64,000 nt of DNA from Cyanobium sp. FGCU6. Its GTDB lineage: Bacteria > Cyanobacteriota > Cyanobacteriia > PCC-6307 > Cyanobiaceae. Shown here one piece after another: positions 7,632 to 16,842 of this stretch; position 1 is the stretch's first letter, and every line of letters starts with the position of its first letter. The DNA lies in the NCBI GenBank assembly GCA_024958655.1, contig JANWUR010000016.1:25075-89074 (forward strand), given 5' to 3'. A program made the position numbers and the translations under genes. The notes under the pieces are model-generated. The model was not told the origin of the DNA. It saw only the letters and a list, made by a program, of their open reading frames with translations, and searched no databases.

Positions 7632-8939
7632 ATGCAGCGAAGCGCCACCACTTCAACCCACTTCCCCGTCACCGCCGTGGTGCCCCCCGGCCTGGAGGAG
7701 CCCGCCGCCGCCGAACTGGTGCACCTGGGGGCCGCCGAGGTGCGCCCACTGCGCCGCGCCGTGGCCTGCATCACCGACCTGGCCGGCCTGTACCGGCTGC
7801 ACCTGCAGGCCCGCCTGCCCTTCCGCTTCCTGCGCGAGCTGGCCCGCTTCCCCTGCCGCGACCCCCGCGAGCTGCGCCGGGGGGTGCAGGCCGCCGCCCC
7901 CTGGGAGCTGTGGCTGCCGCCGGAGCGAAGCCTCAGGGTGGAGGCCAGCGGCAGCCTGCCGGAACTCAACCACAGCCACTACACCGCCCTGGAGGTGAAG
8001 AACGCCCTGGTGGACCTGCAGCGCCAGCGGTGGGGCGAGCGCTCCACGGTGGATCTGCGCGATCCCGATCTGCGGCTGCATCTGCACCTCAGCCCCTCGG
8101 CCGGCGGCCTGGCGATCCTCAGCCTCGAGAGCGGCGGCGGCAGCAGCGCAGGTGGCGAGAGCGGCCCTGCCGGCGGAGGCGGAGGCGACGGGAGGCGCAG
8201 CGACGGCAGCCTGCACCGCCGCGGTTACCGCGCTGCCATGGGCCTGGCACCGCTGAAGGAAAACCTGGCCGCCGGCCTGATCGCCCACACCGGCTGGGAG
8301 GGTTCGGTGCCGCTGGTGGATCCGCTCTGCGGTTCGGGCACCCTGCTGCTCGAGGCCGCCGCCATGGCCCTGGGGCAGGCGGCGGGGCTGATCTGGGGGG
8401 ATGGCGGCGTCGGCCCCGCAGGCAGCGGCCCCGACGCGCCTGCGGTGGCCCCCCGGCCCCGCCCCTTCGGCCTGATGCGCTGGCCCGATTTCGATGCCGC
8501 CCTCTGGAGCCAGGCGGTGGCCGAGGCTCGGAGCAGCCGGCGCAGCACCCTTGCCGATGGCGATGTGCTGGCGCCGATCCTTGGACTGGAGCGCGATCCC
8601 CGGGTGCTGCGGCAGGCCCGGGCCAATGCGGCCGCTGCCGGCCTGGCGGACCACCTTCAGTTCCAGCAGGGCGATTTCCGCGACCTGATCCCGCCGCCGG
8701 GGCCCGGGATGCTCGTGTGCAACCCCCCCTACGGCGTACGCCTCGGCGCCGGTGAGGATCTCGAGGCGCTCTACGCCGATCTCGGTCGGATGCTGCGGGA
8801 GCGCTGCAGCGGCTGGACGCTCTGGCTGCTGAGCGGCAACCCCGAACTCACCGGCGCCCTGCGGATGAAGGCCAGCCGGCGCATCCCGGTGAGCAACGGC
8901 GGTATCGACTGCCGCTGGCTGCGCTACGACATCCGCTGA
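7632..8939 (+). CDS. RlmL-type rRNA N2-guanine methyltransferase (THUMP plus methylase)
   Basis: A 435-residue SAM-dependent RNA methyltransferase predicted to act on 23S rRNA guanines (RlmL/YpsC-like family). The N-terminal 150 residues form the THUMP/ferredoxin-like RNA-binding part (VPPGLEEPAAAEL near the start). A low-complexity Gly/Ser insert follows at about 165-195. The catalytic Rossmann domain has the SAM motif PLVDPLCGSGTLLLEAA and the N6/N2-methylase NPPY motif (LVCNPPYGVRLG). The frame is open some 70 codons upstream, but the ATG at 7632 begins the recognisable protein. Confidence 0.85.
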   Translation: MQRSATTSTHFPVTAVVPPGLEEPAAAELVHLGAAEVRPLRRAVACITDLAGLYRLHLQARLPFRFLRELARFPCRDPRELRRGVQAAAPWELWLPPERSLRVEASGSLPELNHSHYTALEVKNALVDLQRQRWGERSTVDLRDPDLRLHLHLSPSAGGLAILSLESGGGSSAGGESGPAGGGGGDGRRSDGSLHRRGYRAAMGLAPLKENLAAGLIAHTGWEGSVPLVDPLCGSGTLLLEAAAMALGQAAGLIWGDGGVGPAGSGPDAPAVAPRPRPFGLMRWPDFDAALWSQAVAEARSSRRSTLADGDVLAPILGLERDPRVLRQARANAAAAGLADHLQFQQGDFRDLIPPPGPGMLVCNPPYGVRLGAGEDLEALYADLGRMLRERCSGWTLWLLSGNPELTGALRMKASRRIPVSNGGIDCRWLRYDIR

Positions 8940-8969
8940 GCATCCCGACGGCAGGGGAAGCGTCTCGGA

Positions 8970-9365
8970 TCAGAAGCGGCCCGTAAGGGCCCGGGTGGTG
9001 CGCAGCAGTCCGGCGGTGGTCTGGGGCAGGAATGGACCCTTGAGCATGCCACCGCCCAGCCGCAGGCAGAGGGCCGCCAGCAGGCCGTCCACCACCGCCA
9101 GCAGCAGAGCGGCCTGGATCCAGTCGAGCTGGAAGTGCTGTTTCGCCCACAGCAGCAGGGCGATCTGGGTGGCCAGGGCGGCCATCGTGGCCAGACCGAT
9201 GCCCATGCCCAGGAACACGCCGCCGCCGATCAGGCGCCGCTTCTCCCGGTCGGCCTCCTGCAGGGCGATGCGCACGTGCAGGTCCATCACGGAGGTCATC
9301 AGGGCGGTGACCCGGGTGAAGCCCCGCCCGCCCTCACGCCCGTCGGGGAGGCGCTCGCGACTCAT
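8970..9365 (-). CDS. Phage-holin-superfamily (YqjE-like) membrane protein
   Basis: 131 residues with two adjacent membrane spans (about 46-72 and 80-104), a short amphipathic N-terminus and a basic tail. The pattern matches the DUF1469/YqjE holin-like family of small inner-membrane proteins of unknown role. Its ATG overlaps the stop of the upstream DUF883-like gene (ATGA), so the two are translationally coupled, the same pairing as yqjD-yqjE in enterobacteria. Confidence 0.75.
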   Translation of the reverse strand: MSRERLPDGREGGRGFTRVTALMTSVMDLHVRIALQEADREKRRLIGGGVFLGMGIGLATMAALATQIALLLWAKQHFQLDWIQAALLLAVVDGLLAALCLRLGGGMLKGPFLPQTTAGLLRTTRALTGRF

Positions 9366-9922
9366 GCCGAGCGCCGGCCGGAGGACAGCAGCAGGCCGGC
9401 CAGCAGGCCGATGCCGGCGGCGATGCCCAGGGCCATCAGCGGCCGCTCGCGCACCGGCTTCTCGATCCGGGGCCGCAGCGTGGCGTTCAGGTCGTCGAGC
9501 AGCTGCTCGAGCTGCTCCTCCAGCGGCGAGAGGCTCTGGGCCACGTGGCCGGCCTGCTCGGTGGTGGCCTGCAGCAGATCCAGCAGCTGGCGGCGGGCGC
9601 CATTGGCGGTGATGCCTGTCTGGCGGCTGATCGCCTCGGCCACCTGGTCGAAGCTGCCGCGGGTGGCTTCCAGGGTGTGGCGGGCCACCTCGGGCCACTC
9701 GCGCTGGATCGTGGGCAGGAGGGTGTCGAAGCGCTCGCGGAAGGCGGCCTGCAGCTGGGCGAGGGCCGGGGAGGGGGCGGGATCGGCCACCGGCGTGCCC
9801 AGCGGCGCGCCGTTGCCGCCCTCATGCTCGCGGGCCTGCTCCGGGGACGGGAGGGGGTCCATGGCGGCGACGCCGGGGGCGCCTGCGGGGGTCTCCACAA
9901 CGTAGGGAGCCGGGGTTGGCAT
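9362..9922 (-). CDS. DUF883-like (YqjD/ElaB-type) membrane-anchored protein
   Basis: 186 residues. A Pro/Ala-rich N-terminus (1-55) leads into a long helical region (55-150) and ends in a single hydrophobic segment (about 160-180: LMALGIAAGIGLLAGLLLSS) with a basic tip. E. coli relatives (YqjD, ElaB) are C-tail-anchored proteins that bind stationary-phase ribosomes; that role is not established in cyanobacteria. It overlaps the YqjE-like gene and is divergent from smc, from which it is separated by only 45 bases that must hold both promoters. Confidence 0.65.
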   Translation of the reverse strand: MPTPAPYVVETPAGAPGVAAMDPLPSPEQAREHEGGNGAPLGTPVADPAPSPALAQLQAAFRERFDTLLPTIQREWPEVARHTLEATRGSFDQVAEAISRQTGITANGARRQLLDLLQATTEQAGHVAQSLSPLEEQLEQLLDDLNATLRPRIEKPVRERPLMALGIAAGIGLLAGLLLSSGRRSA

Positions 9923-9967
9923 CGTCACCACCTTCGCTACATTCAGCCGGCTCGGCGCACGGGCCTG

Positions 9968-12900
9968 TTGGTTCACATCAATCAGGTCGAGCTCACCCAC
10001 TTCAAGTCCTTCGGCGGCTCGATCGCGATCCCCCTTGAGCCGGGTTTCACAGTGGTCACCGGACCCAATGGCTCGGGCAAAAGCAACATTCTCGATGCGG
10101 TGCTCTTCTGCCTCGGTCTGGCCAGCAGCCGGGGCATGCGGGCCGAGCGCCTGCCCGACCTGATCAACAGCGCCGTGCTGCGCGACGGCCGCGCCGCCGA
10201 GGCCAGTGTCACCGTGCGCTTCCACCTCGGCGACTGGCGGCCGGATGAGGCCGAGCAGGGTCTGGAGCCCCACGAGGGGGTGCCCTGGATCCAGCCGGGT
10301 CAGCGGGAATGGAGTGTCACGCGCCGGCTGCGGGTGGCGCCGGGGGGGACCTACAGCAGCACCTACAGCGCCGATGGCGTCGCCTGCAACCTTCAGCAGC
10401 TGCAGACCCAGCTGCGCCGCCTGCGGGTCGACCCCGACGGCAGCAACGTGGTGATGCAGGGCGACGTCACCCGCATCGTGTCGATGAGCGCCCGCGAGCG
10501 GCGCGGCATCATCGACGAGCTGGCCGGGGTGGCCCTGTTCGACAGCCGGATCGAGCAGACGCGCGGCAAGCTCGACGAGGTGCAGGAGCGGCAGGAGCGC
10601 TGCCGGATCGTGGAGCAGGAGCTGCTGGTGGCCCGCCAGAAGCTGGAGAAAGATTGCGCCAGGGCCCGCACCTACCAGGAGCTGCGCCTGCGCCTCCATG
10701 CTGGCCGGGAGCAGGAGCAGGTGCTGGCCTGGGAAGCGGCCGGCGCCCAGCTCGAGGCCCTGGGCCGGCGGGAACAGGAGCTGGAGCGTCGCGCCGAGGA
10801 GACGGCGACGGCCATCACCGCGGCCGAGGGGCAGGAGCGCGAGGCCGCCGTCGAACTGGAGCGGCTGCAGGCGGAGGTGAAGGACCTGGGGGAGGACCGC
10901 CTCGTGGCCCTGCAGGGCGAACGGGCGGGCCTGGAGGCGGGTGAGCGGGAGCGGGCCCGCCAGGCGGAGCGGCATCGCCAGCAGGCCGAGGAGCTGCAGG
11001 CCCGCCGGCAGGAGCTGGCCGATCGCCAGCTACGGCTGAAGGAGGGGCGGCGCACGCTCGAAGCGGCCGCCGACGATGCCGGCCTGGCGGCGGCCGAGGA
11101 GCGCTGCCGGGCGGCCGAAGCGGCCGTGGAGCTCTCCCGCCGGCGGCTGGGGGAGGTGGCCGGCCGCTCCAGCAGCTGGATCGAGGAGCAGCGGCGGCGC
11201 AGCGAGGCGCGGCAGGAGCGCCAGGCGCGGCTCGGGCCGCTGGAGGCCGAACGCCAGCAGCTGCGCGAGCGGCTGCGCCAGGCCGATGAGCGCCTCGGGG
11301 AGCTGGCCAGGGAGCAGGGGGACGACGGGCGTGAGGGCGCGGAAGCCGAAGCCCGGCTGGCCGGCCTGGAGAGCGAGCGCCACCGACTGGAGGAGGAGCG
11401 GGAGCGGGCCCAGGAGCGGATCGGCCGGCAGGCGGAGGAGCTGGGACTGCAGCAGCGCACCCGCAGCCGGCTCGAGCAGGAGCAGGCGAGCCTCGAGCGG
11501 GAGATCGCCCGGCTCGACAGCCGCCGCGAAACCCTGCAGGAGAGCCGGGGCACCGGGGCCCTGCGGCTGCTGCTGGAGTCGGGGCTGGAGGGCATCCACG
11601 GACCGGTGGCCCAGCTCGGCGAGGTGGACGACCAGTACCGGGTGGCGCTGGAGGTGGCCGCCGGCGCCCGGCTCGGCCAGGTGGTGGTGGAGGATGACGG
11701 CATCGCCGCCCGCGCCATCGAGCTGCTCAAGAGCCGGCGCGCCGGCCGCCTCACCTTTCTGCCCCTGAACCGCATCCGCGGCGGTGGCGGCACGGGGGCA
11801 GCGCTGCAGCGTGGGGGCGGCGGCGGCAGCGGGCTGGTGGGTCGGGCGGTGGATCTGATCCGCCATGAGGCGGTCTATGCGGAGGTGTTCCGCTACGTCT
11901 TCGGCGACACGCTGGTGTTCCGGGATCTGGCCAGCGCCCGGCGGGAATTGGGGCGCTGCCGGGCCGTGACCCTGGAGGGGGAACTGCTGGAGAAGAGCGG
12001 CGCCATGACCGGCGGCAGCCTGCAGGCCCGCACCGGCCAGCTGGGCTTCGGCCGCAGCAGCGAGGGCGACGAGGCCGAACCCCTGCGGCGCCGGCTGCTG
12101 GAGCTGGGGGAGAGCCTGCTGGCCTGCCGGCGGCGGGAGGCCGAGCTGGCCCGGGAGCTGGAGCAGGCCCGGCCGGCTCTGGAGCAGTGCCGCCAGCGCC
12201 TGGCCGCTCTGGAGGCGGGGGCGGAGGCAGCCCAGCGGGCCCTGCTGCCCAGCCGGCAGCGGCAGGCCCAGCGGCAGGAGCGCCGCCACCAGCTGGAGGC
12301 GAGCCGCCGCGCCGATGGCGAGCGGCTGGCGAACCTGGAGCTCGAGATCGGACCGCTGCTGCGGGAGCTCGAGCAGCTGCTGAGCAGCGAAGCGGAGGCC
12401 GGCGAAGGAGCCGACGCCAGCCGCTGGCAGGGGCTGCAGGCCGAACTGGAGGCCGCCGACCGCAGCCTCAGCGAAGCCCGGCTGCAGCGCGACACCCGGC
12501 TGGCGGAGCGGCGGGAGCGGGCGCTGGCCCACGAACGGATCACCAGCCAGCTCGCCGCCCTGGCCGAGGAGGAGCGGCGGCTGGCCGCCGAGGTGGCCGC
12601 CCTGGTGCAGGAGCGGGAGCAGTGGAAGGAGCTCAAGCGGGTCGATGCCGAACGCCGGGCGGAACTGGATCGCCAGATGGCCGAGCTCCAGAACCGCTTC
12701 GGCGAACGGCGGCGGCTGCGCGATGCGGCCGAGGCGGCCCTGGCCCGCCTGCGCCAGGGGCTGCAGCAGCACCGCTGGGAGCTGGAGCGGGTGGCGGAGG
12801 AACGGCAGGCCCTCGGCGAGGAGCGCCGCAGCCAGACCCTGCGCTTCGAGCAGCTGCTGCGGGAGCTGCCCGATCCCCGCCCCGAGCTGCCCGAGGAGGT

Positions 12901-13558
12901 GCGCGCGGCGGGCCTGGAGGCGCTGCAGGAGGACCTGCGCCGGCTGCAGCAGCGGATGGAGGCGCTGGAGCCGGTGAACATGCTCGCCCTCGAGGAACTG
13001 GAGCAGCTGGAGGAGCGGCTGGCGGGCCTGGAGGAGCGCCTGGAGGTGCTCGGCAAGGAGCGGGAGGAGCTGCTGCTGCGCATCGAAACGGTGGCCACCC
13101 TTCGCCAGGAAGCCTTCCTGGAGGCCTTCCGGGCGGTCGATGGCCACTTCCGCACGATCTTCGCCGGCCTCTCCGATGGCGAGGGGCACCTGCAGCTGGA
13201 AAACCCGGAGGATCCACTCGAAGGGGGGCTGACGCTGGTGGCCCATCCCCGCGGCAAGGCCGTGCGCCGGCTGGCCTCGATGTCGGGGGGCGAGAAGTCG
13301 CTGACAGCCCTGAGCTTCCTGTTCGCCCTCCAGCGCTTCCGCCCCTCTCCCTTCTATGCCCTCGACGAGGTCGACAGCTTCCTCGACGGGGTCAATGTGG
13401 AGCGGCTGGCCGGCCTGATCGCCTCCCAGTCGAGCGATGCCCAGTTCATGGTGGTGAGCCACCGGCGCCCGATGATCGCCGCCGCGACCCGCACCATCGG
13501 CGTCACCCAGGCCCGGGGCGCCCACACCCAGGTGGTCGGTTTGCCGCCAGCGGCCTGA
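9968..13558 (+). CDS. smc: Chromosome segregation/condensin ATPase SMC
   Basis: Organises and separates the chromosome as the core of the SMC-ScpAB complex. 1196 residues from a TTG start at 9968 (VHINQVELTHFKSFGG follows), chosen because homologues begin there; the open frame upstream is antisense to the DUF883-like gene. Walker A is GPNGSGKS at 32-39. Two long coiled-coil arms rich in Glu, Arg, Leu and Gln flank a hinge at about 535-690. The ABC signature MSGGEKSL is near 1105-1112 and Walker B YALDEVDSFLD near 1130-1140. scpA and scpB are not in the window. Confidence 0.96.
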   Translation: MVHINQVELTHFKSFGGSIAIPLEPGFTVVTGPNGSGKSNILDAVLFCLGLASSRGMRAERLPDLINSAVLRDGRAAEASVTVRFHLGDWRPDEAEQGLEPHEGVPWIQPGQREWSVTRRLRVAPGGTYSSTYSADGVACNLQQLQTQLRRLRVDPDGSNVVMQGDVTRIVSMSARERRGIIDELAGVALFDSRIEQTRGKLDEVQERQERCRIVEQELLVARQKLEKDCARARTYQELRLRLHAGREQEQVLAWEAAGAQLEALGRREQELERRAEETATAITAAEGQEREAAVELERLQAEVKDLGEDRLVALQGERAGLEAGERERARQAERHRQQAEELQARRQELADRQLRLKEGRRTLEAAADDAGLAAAEERCRAAEAAVELSRRRLGEVAGRSSSWIEEQRRRSEARQERQARLGPLEAERQQLRERLRQADERLGELAREQGDDGREGAEAEARLAGLESERHRLEEERERAQERIGRQAEELGLQQRTRSRLEQEQASLEREIARLDSRRETLQESRGTGALRLLLESGLEGIHGPVAQLGEVDDQYRVALEVAAGARLGQVVVEDDGIAARAIELLKSRRAGRLTFLPLNRIRGGGGTGAALQRGGGGGSGLVGRAVDLIRHEAVYAEVFRYVFGDTLVFRDLASARRELGRCRAVTLEGELLEKSGAMTGGSLQARTGQLGFGRSSEGDEAEPLRRRLLELGESLLACRRREAELARELEQARPALEQCRQRLAALEAGAEAAQRALLPSRQRQAQRQERRHQLEASRRADGERLANLELEIGPLLRELEQLLSSEAEAGEGADASRWQGLQAELEAADRSLSEARLQRDTRLAERRERALAHERITSQLAALAEEERRLAAEVAALVQEREQWKELKRVDAERRAELDRQMAELQNRFGERRRLRDAAEAALARLRQGLQQHRWELERVAEERQALGEERRSQTLRFEQLLRELPDPRPELPEEVRAAGLEALQEDLRRLQQRMEALEPVNMLALEELEQLEERLAGLEERLEVLGKEREELLLRIETVATLRQEAFLEAFRAVDGHFRTIFAGLSDGEGHLQLENPEDPLEGGLTLVAHPRGKAVRRLASMSGGEKSLTALSFLFALQRFRPSPFYALDEVDSFLDGVNVERLAGLIASQSSDAQFMVVSHRRPMIAAATRTIGVTQARGAHTQVVGLPPAA

Positions 13559-13596
13559 GCCCACCAGGTGGGTCACAATGGGCCGAGCGGCCGACC

Positions 13597-14787
13597 GTGC
13601 CGTTCGTTCTGCAACAGGATTTGACCTCCTCGATTCCCCCCGCCACAGATCCGAACGCCCCGGCCGCCGCCAGCGATCGCCTCTGGCTCCGCTCAGAGCT
13701 GATGGGCACCCAGGTGATCACCAGGGACACAGGTCGCCGACTCGGCGTGGTGGGTGAGGTGGTGGTGGACATTGACCGCCGCGAAGTGGTGGCGCTGGGC
13801 CTGCGCGACAACCCGCTCACCCGCTTCCTGCCCGGTCTGCCCCGCTGGATGCCGCTGGAGCGCATCCGCCAGGTGGGTGATGTGATCCTGGTGGATTCCG
13901 CCGATTCGCTCGCCGAGGGCTTCAACCCCGAGCGGTACAGCAAGGTGATCAACTGCCAGGTGGTCACCGAATCGGGCGAACAGCTCGGGCGGGTGCTCGG
14001 CTTCAGCTTCGACATCGAAACCGGCGAGCTCACCACCCTGGTGATCGGTGCCCTGGGCGTGCCCCTCCTGGGGGAGGGCGTGCTCAGCACCTGGGAGTTG
14101 CCGGTGGGCGAGATCGTGAGCAGCGGTACCGACCGCATCATTGTGTACGAAGGGGCCGAGGAGAAGCTCAAGCAGCTCGGCACCGGCCTGCTCGAGAAGC
14201 TGGGGATCGGCGGCGGCGGGCTGGAGCAGGAGGAGCGGGAGCGCTTCCGCGGCGGTGTCGTGCCTGCGGAAAACCAGCTGCCGGCCGGTCAGCCCTCGGC
14301 CACCGAACAGCGCCGCATCCAGCCGGCGGCCAGCCGGGCCTTCGAGCCCCGCAGCGAGCTGGAATACGTGGAACTGGAGGAGCGCCGCGAACGCGAACCC
14401 CTGCGACAGCGCCGTTACCTGGAGGAGGAGAGCGACAGAGGGCGGGCCGAGCCCTATGGATCTGAACCACCCCCTCCATTGCGGCGCCCCTCCGCATTCG
14501 ACGAGCGCGACGACGACCGCTATTCCGACCGTTACGCCGACGAACCTCGGAGCTACGGAGGCCCCCGCTACGGGCAGCGGGAGATCGAGCCCTACGAGCC
14601 GGAACCCCGCCGCTCCGCACCAGCAGCGCGGCGCTCCGGTCCCGAATCCCTTCCCTACGACGAGGAGCCGCCGCTGAGATCCCGCGATCCCCTGCCGCAA
14701 CGCCGGCCGTCAGGCCCCCCCCGCAGCAGGGAGGAGAGCCCTGAACCGATCGATGTGGAACCGGAAGTGATCGACGATCCCTGGTGA
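13597..14787 (+). CDS. PRC-barrel protein with disordered charged tail
   Basis: 396 residues. Two PRC-barrel repeats lie at about 28-95 (SELMGTQVITRDTGRRLG) and 105-185 (INCQVVTESGEQLGRVLGF). They are followed by a long tail (about 210-396) very rich in Arg, Glu, Pro, Tyr and Asp, probably disordered. PRC-barrels occur in RimM and photosynthetic reaction-centre H subunits; this two-repeat form is conserved in cyanobacteria, function unknown. The start is uncertain: GTG at 13597 is used here, and TTG at 13621 is an alternative. It lies 38 bases after smc on the same strand and may be cotranscribed. Confidence 0.8.
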   Translation: MPFVLQQDLTSSIPPATDPNAPAAASDRLWLRSELMGTQVITRDTGRRLGVVGEVVVDIDRREVVALGLRDNPLTRFLPGLPRWMPLERIRQVGDVILVDSADSLAEGFNPERYSKVINCQVVTESGEQLGRVLGFSFDIETGELTTLVIGALGVPLLGEGVLSTWELPVGEIVSSGTDRIIVYEGAEEKLKQLGTGLLEKLGIGGGGLEQEERERFRGGVVPAENQLPAGQPSATEQRRIQPAASRAFEPRSELEYVELEERREREPLRQRRYLEEESDRGRAEPYGSEPPPPLRRPSAFDERDDDRYSDRYADEPRSYGGPRYGQREIEPYEPEPRRSAPAARRSGPESLPYDEEPPLRSRDPLPQRRPSGPPRSREESPEPIDVEPEVIDDPW

Positions 14788-14795
14788 CACCGGGC

Positions 14796-15242
14796 TCAGC
14801 GCTCCTCGAAGCGCAGCGACGCCGAGTTCACGCAGTAACGCTGGCCGGTGGGCGCCGGACCGTCTCCGAACACATGGCCCAGATGGGCCTCGCAGCGGGC
14901 GCAGCGGATCTCGGTGCGCACCATGCCGTGCGACGCGTCGCGGTGGGTGGTGATCGCCCCGCTGGCCACTCCGTCCCAGAAGCTGGGCCAGCCGGTGCCG
15001 GAGTCGAACTTGGTGGCCGAATCGAACAGAGGAGCGTCGCAGCAGACGCAGTGGTACATCCCGTCGCCCTTGTGGTTCCAGTAGGCCCCGGTGAACGCCC
15101 GCTCCGTGCCGCCCTGGCGGGTCACCCGGAACTGCTCAGGGGTGAGCCGCGCGCGCCACTGGCTCTCCTCGGCCACCGGCGAGGGGCCGTCCGCGGCAAG
15201 GCTGGGATCGGGAAACGAGGCGCAGGAAGGAGCGTCGGACAT
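14796..15242 (-). CDS. msrB: Peptide-methionine (R)-S-oxide reductase
   Basis: Reduces the R form of methionine sulfoxide in oxidised proteins, using thioredoxin. 148 residues, full length. It has the two CxxC zinc-binding pairs ([11 protein letters not shown] and [13 protein letters not shown]), the substrate motif GTGWPSFW and the catalytic cysteine in [12 protein letters not shown] near the C-terminus. It lies 25 bases downstream of the LpxB-like gene on the same strand. Confidence 0.95.
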   Translation of the reverse strand: MSDAPSCASFPDPSLAADGPSPVAEESQWRARLTPEQFRVTRQGGTERAFTGAYWNHKGDGMYHCVCCDAPLFDSATKFDSGTGWPSFWDGVASGAITTHRDASHGMVRTEIRCARCEAHLGHVFGDGPAPTGQRYCVNSASLRFEER

Positions 15243-15267
15243 CGGAACAGGGAGGCCGGAGCCCAGG

Positions 15268-16545
15268 CTAGGCAGGGCCCGCGGGGGGCAGCAGCCCCCG
15301 CACCATCGTCGCCAGGGCGGCCACGGCGCCGGGGGAGCCGCGCAGGCTGCGCAGGTCGTCACGCATGCCCGCCAGACGGTCCGGGTGCGCCAGCCAGTCG
15401 GCGGCCTCCTCGGCGATCGCATCGGGCGTGATCGCGCCCACCCGCTCCGGCACCACCGCCCGCCCGGCGGCGATGTTGGGCCAGGCCAGGAAGCCCCGAT
15501 GGCGCATCCGCCAGGCGGTGAGGGCCACCCCGAGCAGCCGCCTCAGCAGCGGCAGGCGTGCCAGCAGCCCCAGCCAGCCGTCCCAGGCCTGCATCACATG
15601 CAGATGCTGGGTGGGCACCAGCACGATCATCGGCAGCCCCAGGGCGCCGAGTTCGGCCGTGTTCGCCCCCACGGTGGTGAGGGCCAGGCGGCACTGGCTC
15701 AGGGCTCCGTGGGCGGGGTGGGACTCCAGCAGTCGGATGCGGGTGCCGGCGGGCGTGCGCAGCTCCTCGCCCCGGCGCTCAGGCACGGCGGCACCGAAAC
15801 TGCGGGCGATCGGGTTGGCCGGATCGGCGAAGGCCATCACTTCGGCCACCGAGGTGGTGGGTGCCACCGGCAGCAGAAAACGAACCCCGGGACGGAGAGC
15901 GGCGAGTCGATCGGCGGCGCGGAGCAGGAACGGCACTCCCACCTGCAGCTTCGCCCGCTTGGAGCCGGGCAGCAGCGCCACCCAGTCACCGGGGGGCAGG
16001 GGATCGGCCTGGCGCGCCGACTCCGAGAGATCGGCCATCAGATCGCCCACCACCGTGCAGCGGGAGCGCCAGCGGGCCCGCAGACGACCGGCGGCGGTGG
16101 GCCCCATGGCGGCGATGCTGTCATTCCAGCGCGGCCAACGGGCCACCCACTCGGCATAGGTGAGGTGGCGGTAGCCCAGGCGGGCCGAGAGCAGCACGGT
16201 CCAGAACTGGTCGCCGCCCAGGAACACCACCACCCCCCGGGGGGGCCAGGGGCCATGGCGGCGCGGTCGCAGCAGCATCCACCAGAAGCGCTGGGCGGGC
16301 AGCACCCGTTCGAACAGCCCCCAGCTGAGGGCGACCCGGTGCTCCTGACCGGTGGCGTTGGGGCAGGGCACCAACACCAGTTGCAGAGCGATGCGGGCCT
16401 CAGGGTGGCGCGGCCTCAGCTGCAGCTCCTGGTGCAGGCGCTCCGCCAGGGGCCGTACCCAGGTGCTCAGCTCGCCCGGACCATTGCTCACCAGAACGAT
16501 GGCGGACTCCACGGGAGGTGCCATGGGCGACGTGGAGGAAGCCAC
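15268..16545 (-). CDS. Lipid-A-disaccharide-synthase-related glycosyltransferase
   Basis: 425 residues, GT-B fold. The N-terminus has [19 protein letters not shown] and the C-terminal half has LLPGSKRAK and [20 protein letters not shown], matching the LpxB-related family conserved in cyanobacteria. True LpxB joins UDP-diacylglucosamine to lipid X in lipid A synthesis; the cyanobacterial relatives are distinct and their acceptor is not known to me. A second Met at residue 8 is an alternative start. It is followed by msrB and preceded by the tRNA-Leu gene on the same strand. Confidence 0.75.
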   Translation of the reverse strand: MASSTSPMAPPVESAIVLVSNGPGELSTWVRPLAERLHQELQLRPRHPEARIALQLVLVPCPNATGQEHRVALSWGLFERVLPAQRFWWMLLRPRRHGPWPPRGVVVFLGGDQFWTVLLSARLGYRHLTYAEWVARWPRWNDSIAAMGPTAAGRLRARWRSRCTVVGDLMADLSESARQADPLPPGDWVALLPGSKRAKLQVGVPFLLRAADRLAALRPGVRFLLPVAPTTSVAEVMAFADPANPIARSFGAAVPERRGEELRTPAGTRIRLLESHPAHGALSQCRLALTTVGANTAELGALGLPMIVLVPTQHLHVMQAWDGWLGLLARLPLLRRLLGVALTAWRMRHRGFLAWPNIAAGRAVVPERVGAITPDAIAEEAADWLAHPDRLAGMRDDLRSLRGSPGAVAALATMVRGLLPPAGPA

Positions 16546-16583
16546 GATGTGGCGGGTGGTGAGCCGGTGGAAAGAAAGATGAA

Positions 16584-16665
16584 TGCGGATGGCGAGACTT
16601 GAACTCGCAAGGCCGAAGCCACACGCCCCTCAAACGTGCGTGTCTACCAATTCCACCACATCCGC
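16584..16665 (-). tRNA. trnL: tRNA-Leu (anticodon GAG)
   Basis: 82 bases, class II tRNA with a long variable arm. The acceptor strands GCGGATG and ATCCGC pair. The D-arm contains GGAATTGGTAGAC. The anticodon stem CACGT/GCGTG encloses the loop TTGAGGG with anticodon GAG. The T-loop is GTTCAAGTC. CCA is not encoded. It lies 38 bases upstream of the LpxB-like gene. Confidence 0.95.
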
Positions 16666-16842
16666 ATGGATCGGCTGCCCGTGGTGTCCGCACCGGAGGT
16701 GCGGCGACCGGGGCTTCCGGGTGGGGTGAACGGCAATGCCGCCCACGGGTGTGGACTATACCCATCGGCGTCCCTCCGGGCCAGCGGGAGGCCGTGTGAG
16801 CGCTGATACAGTCCGCCCTGGCCGGCCGCCCCGCGTTCTCGG

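Noticed and set aside
9545..9967. Upstream extension of the smc frame by about 140 codons
   Set aside because: It is the antisense of the DUF883-like gene and is not SMC sequence; SMC proteins start just before HINQVELTHFKSFGG.
11030..13576. Very long open frame antisense to smc (and similar long antisense frames opposite hemB, mgtA, the sulfatase and the operon at 53-56 kb)
   Set aside because: High-GC coding DNA leaves antisense frames open by chance. Their composition is that of mirror-image coding sequence (His, Gln, Gly or Arg, Ser rich) with no domains, while the sense frame is a clear known protein.
14200..14787. Repeats encoding the charged tail of the PRC-barrel protein as a CRISPR or satellite array
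   Set aside because: Only compositional bias (Arg, Pro, Glu, Tyr codons); no regular unit or spacer length.
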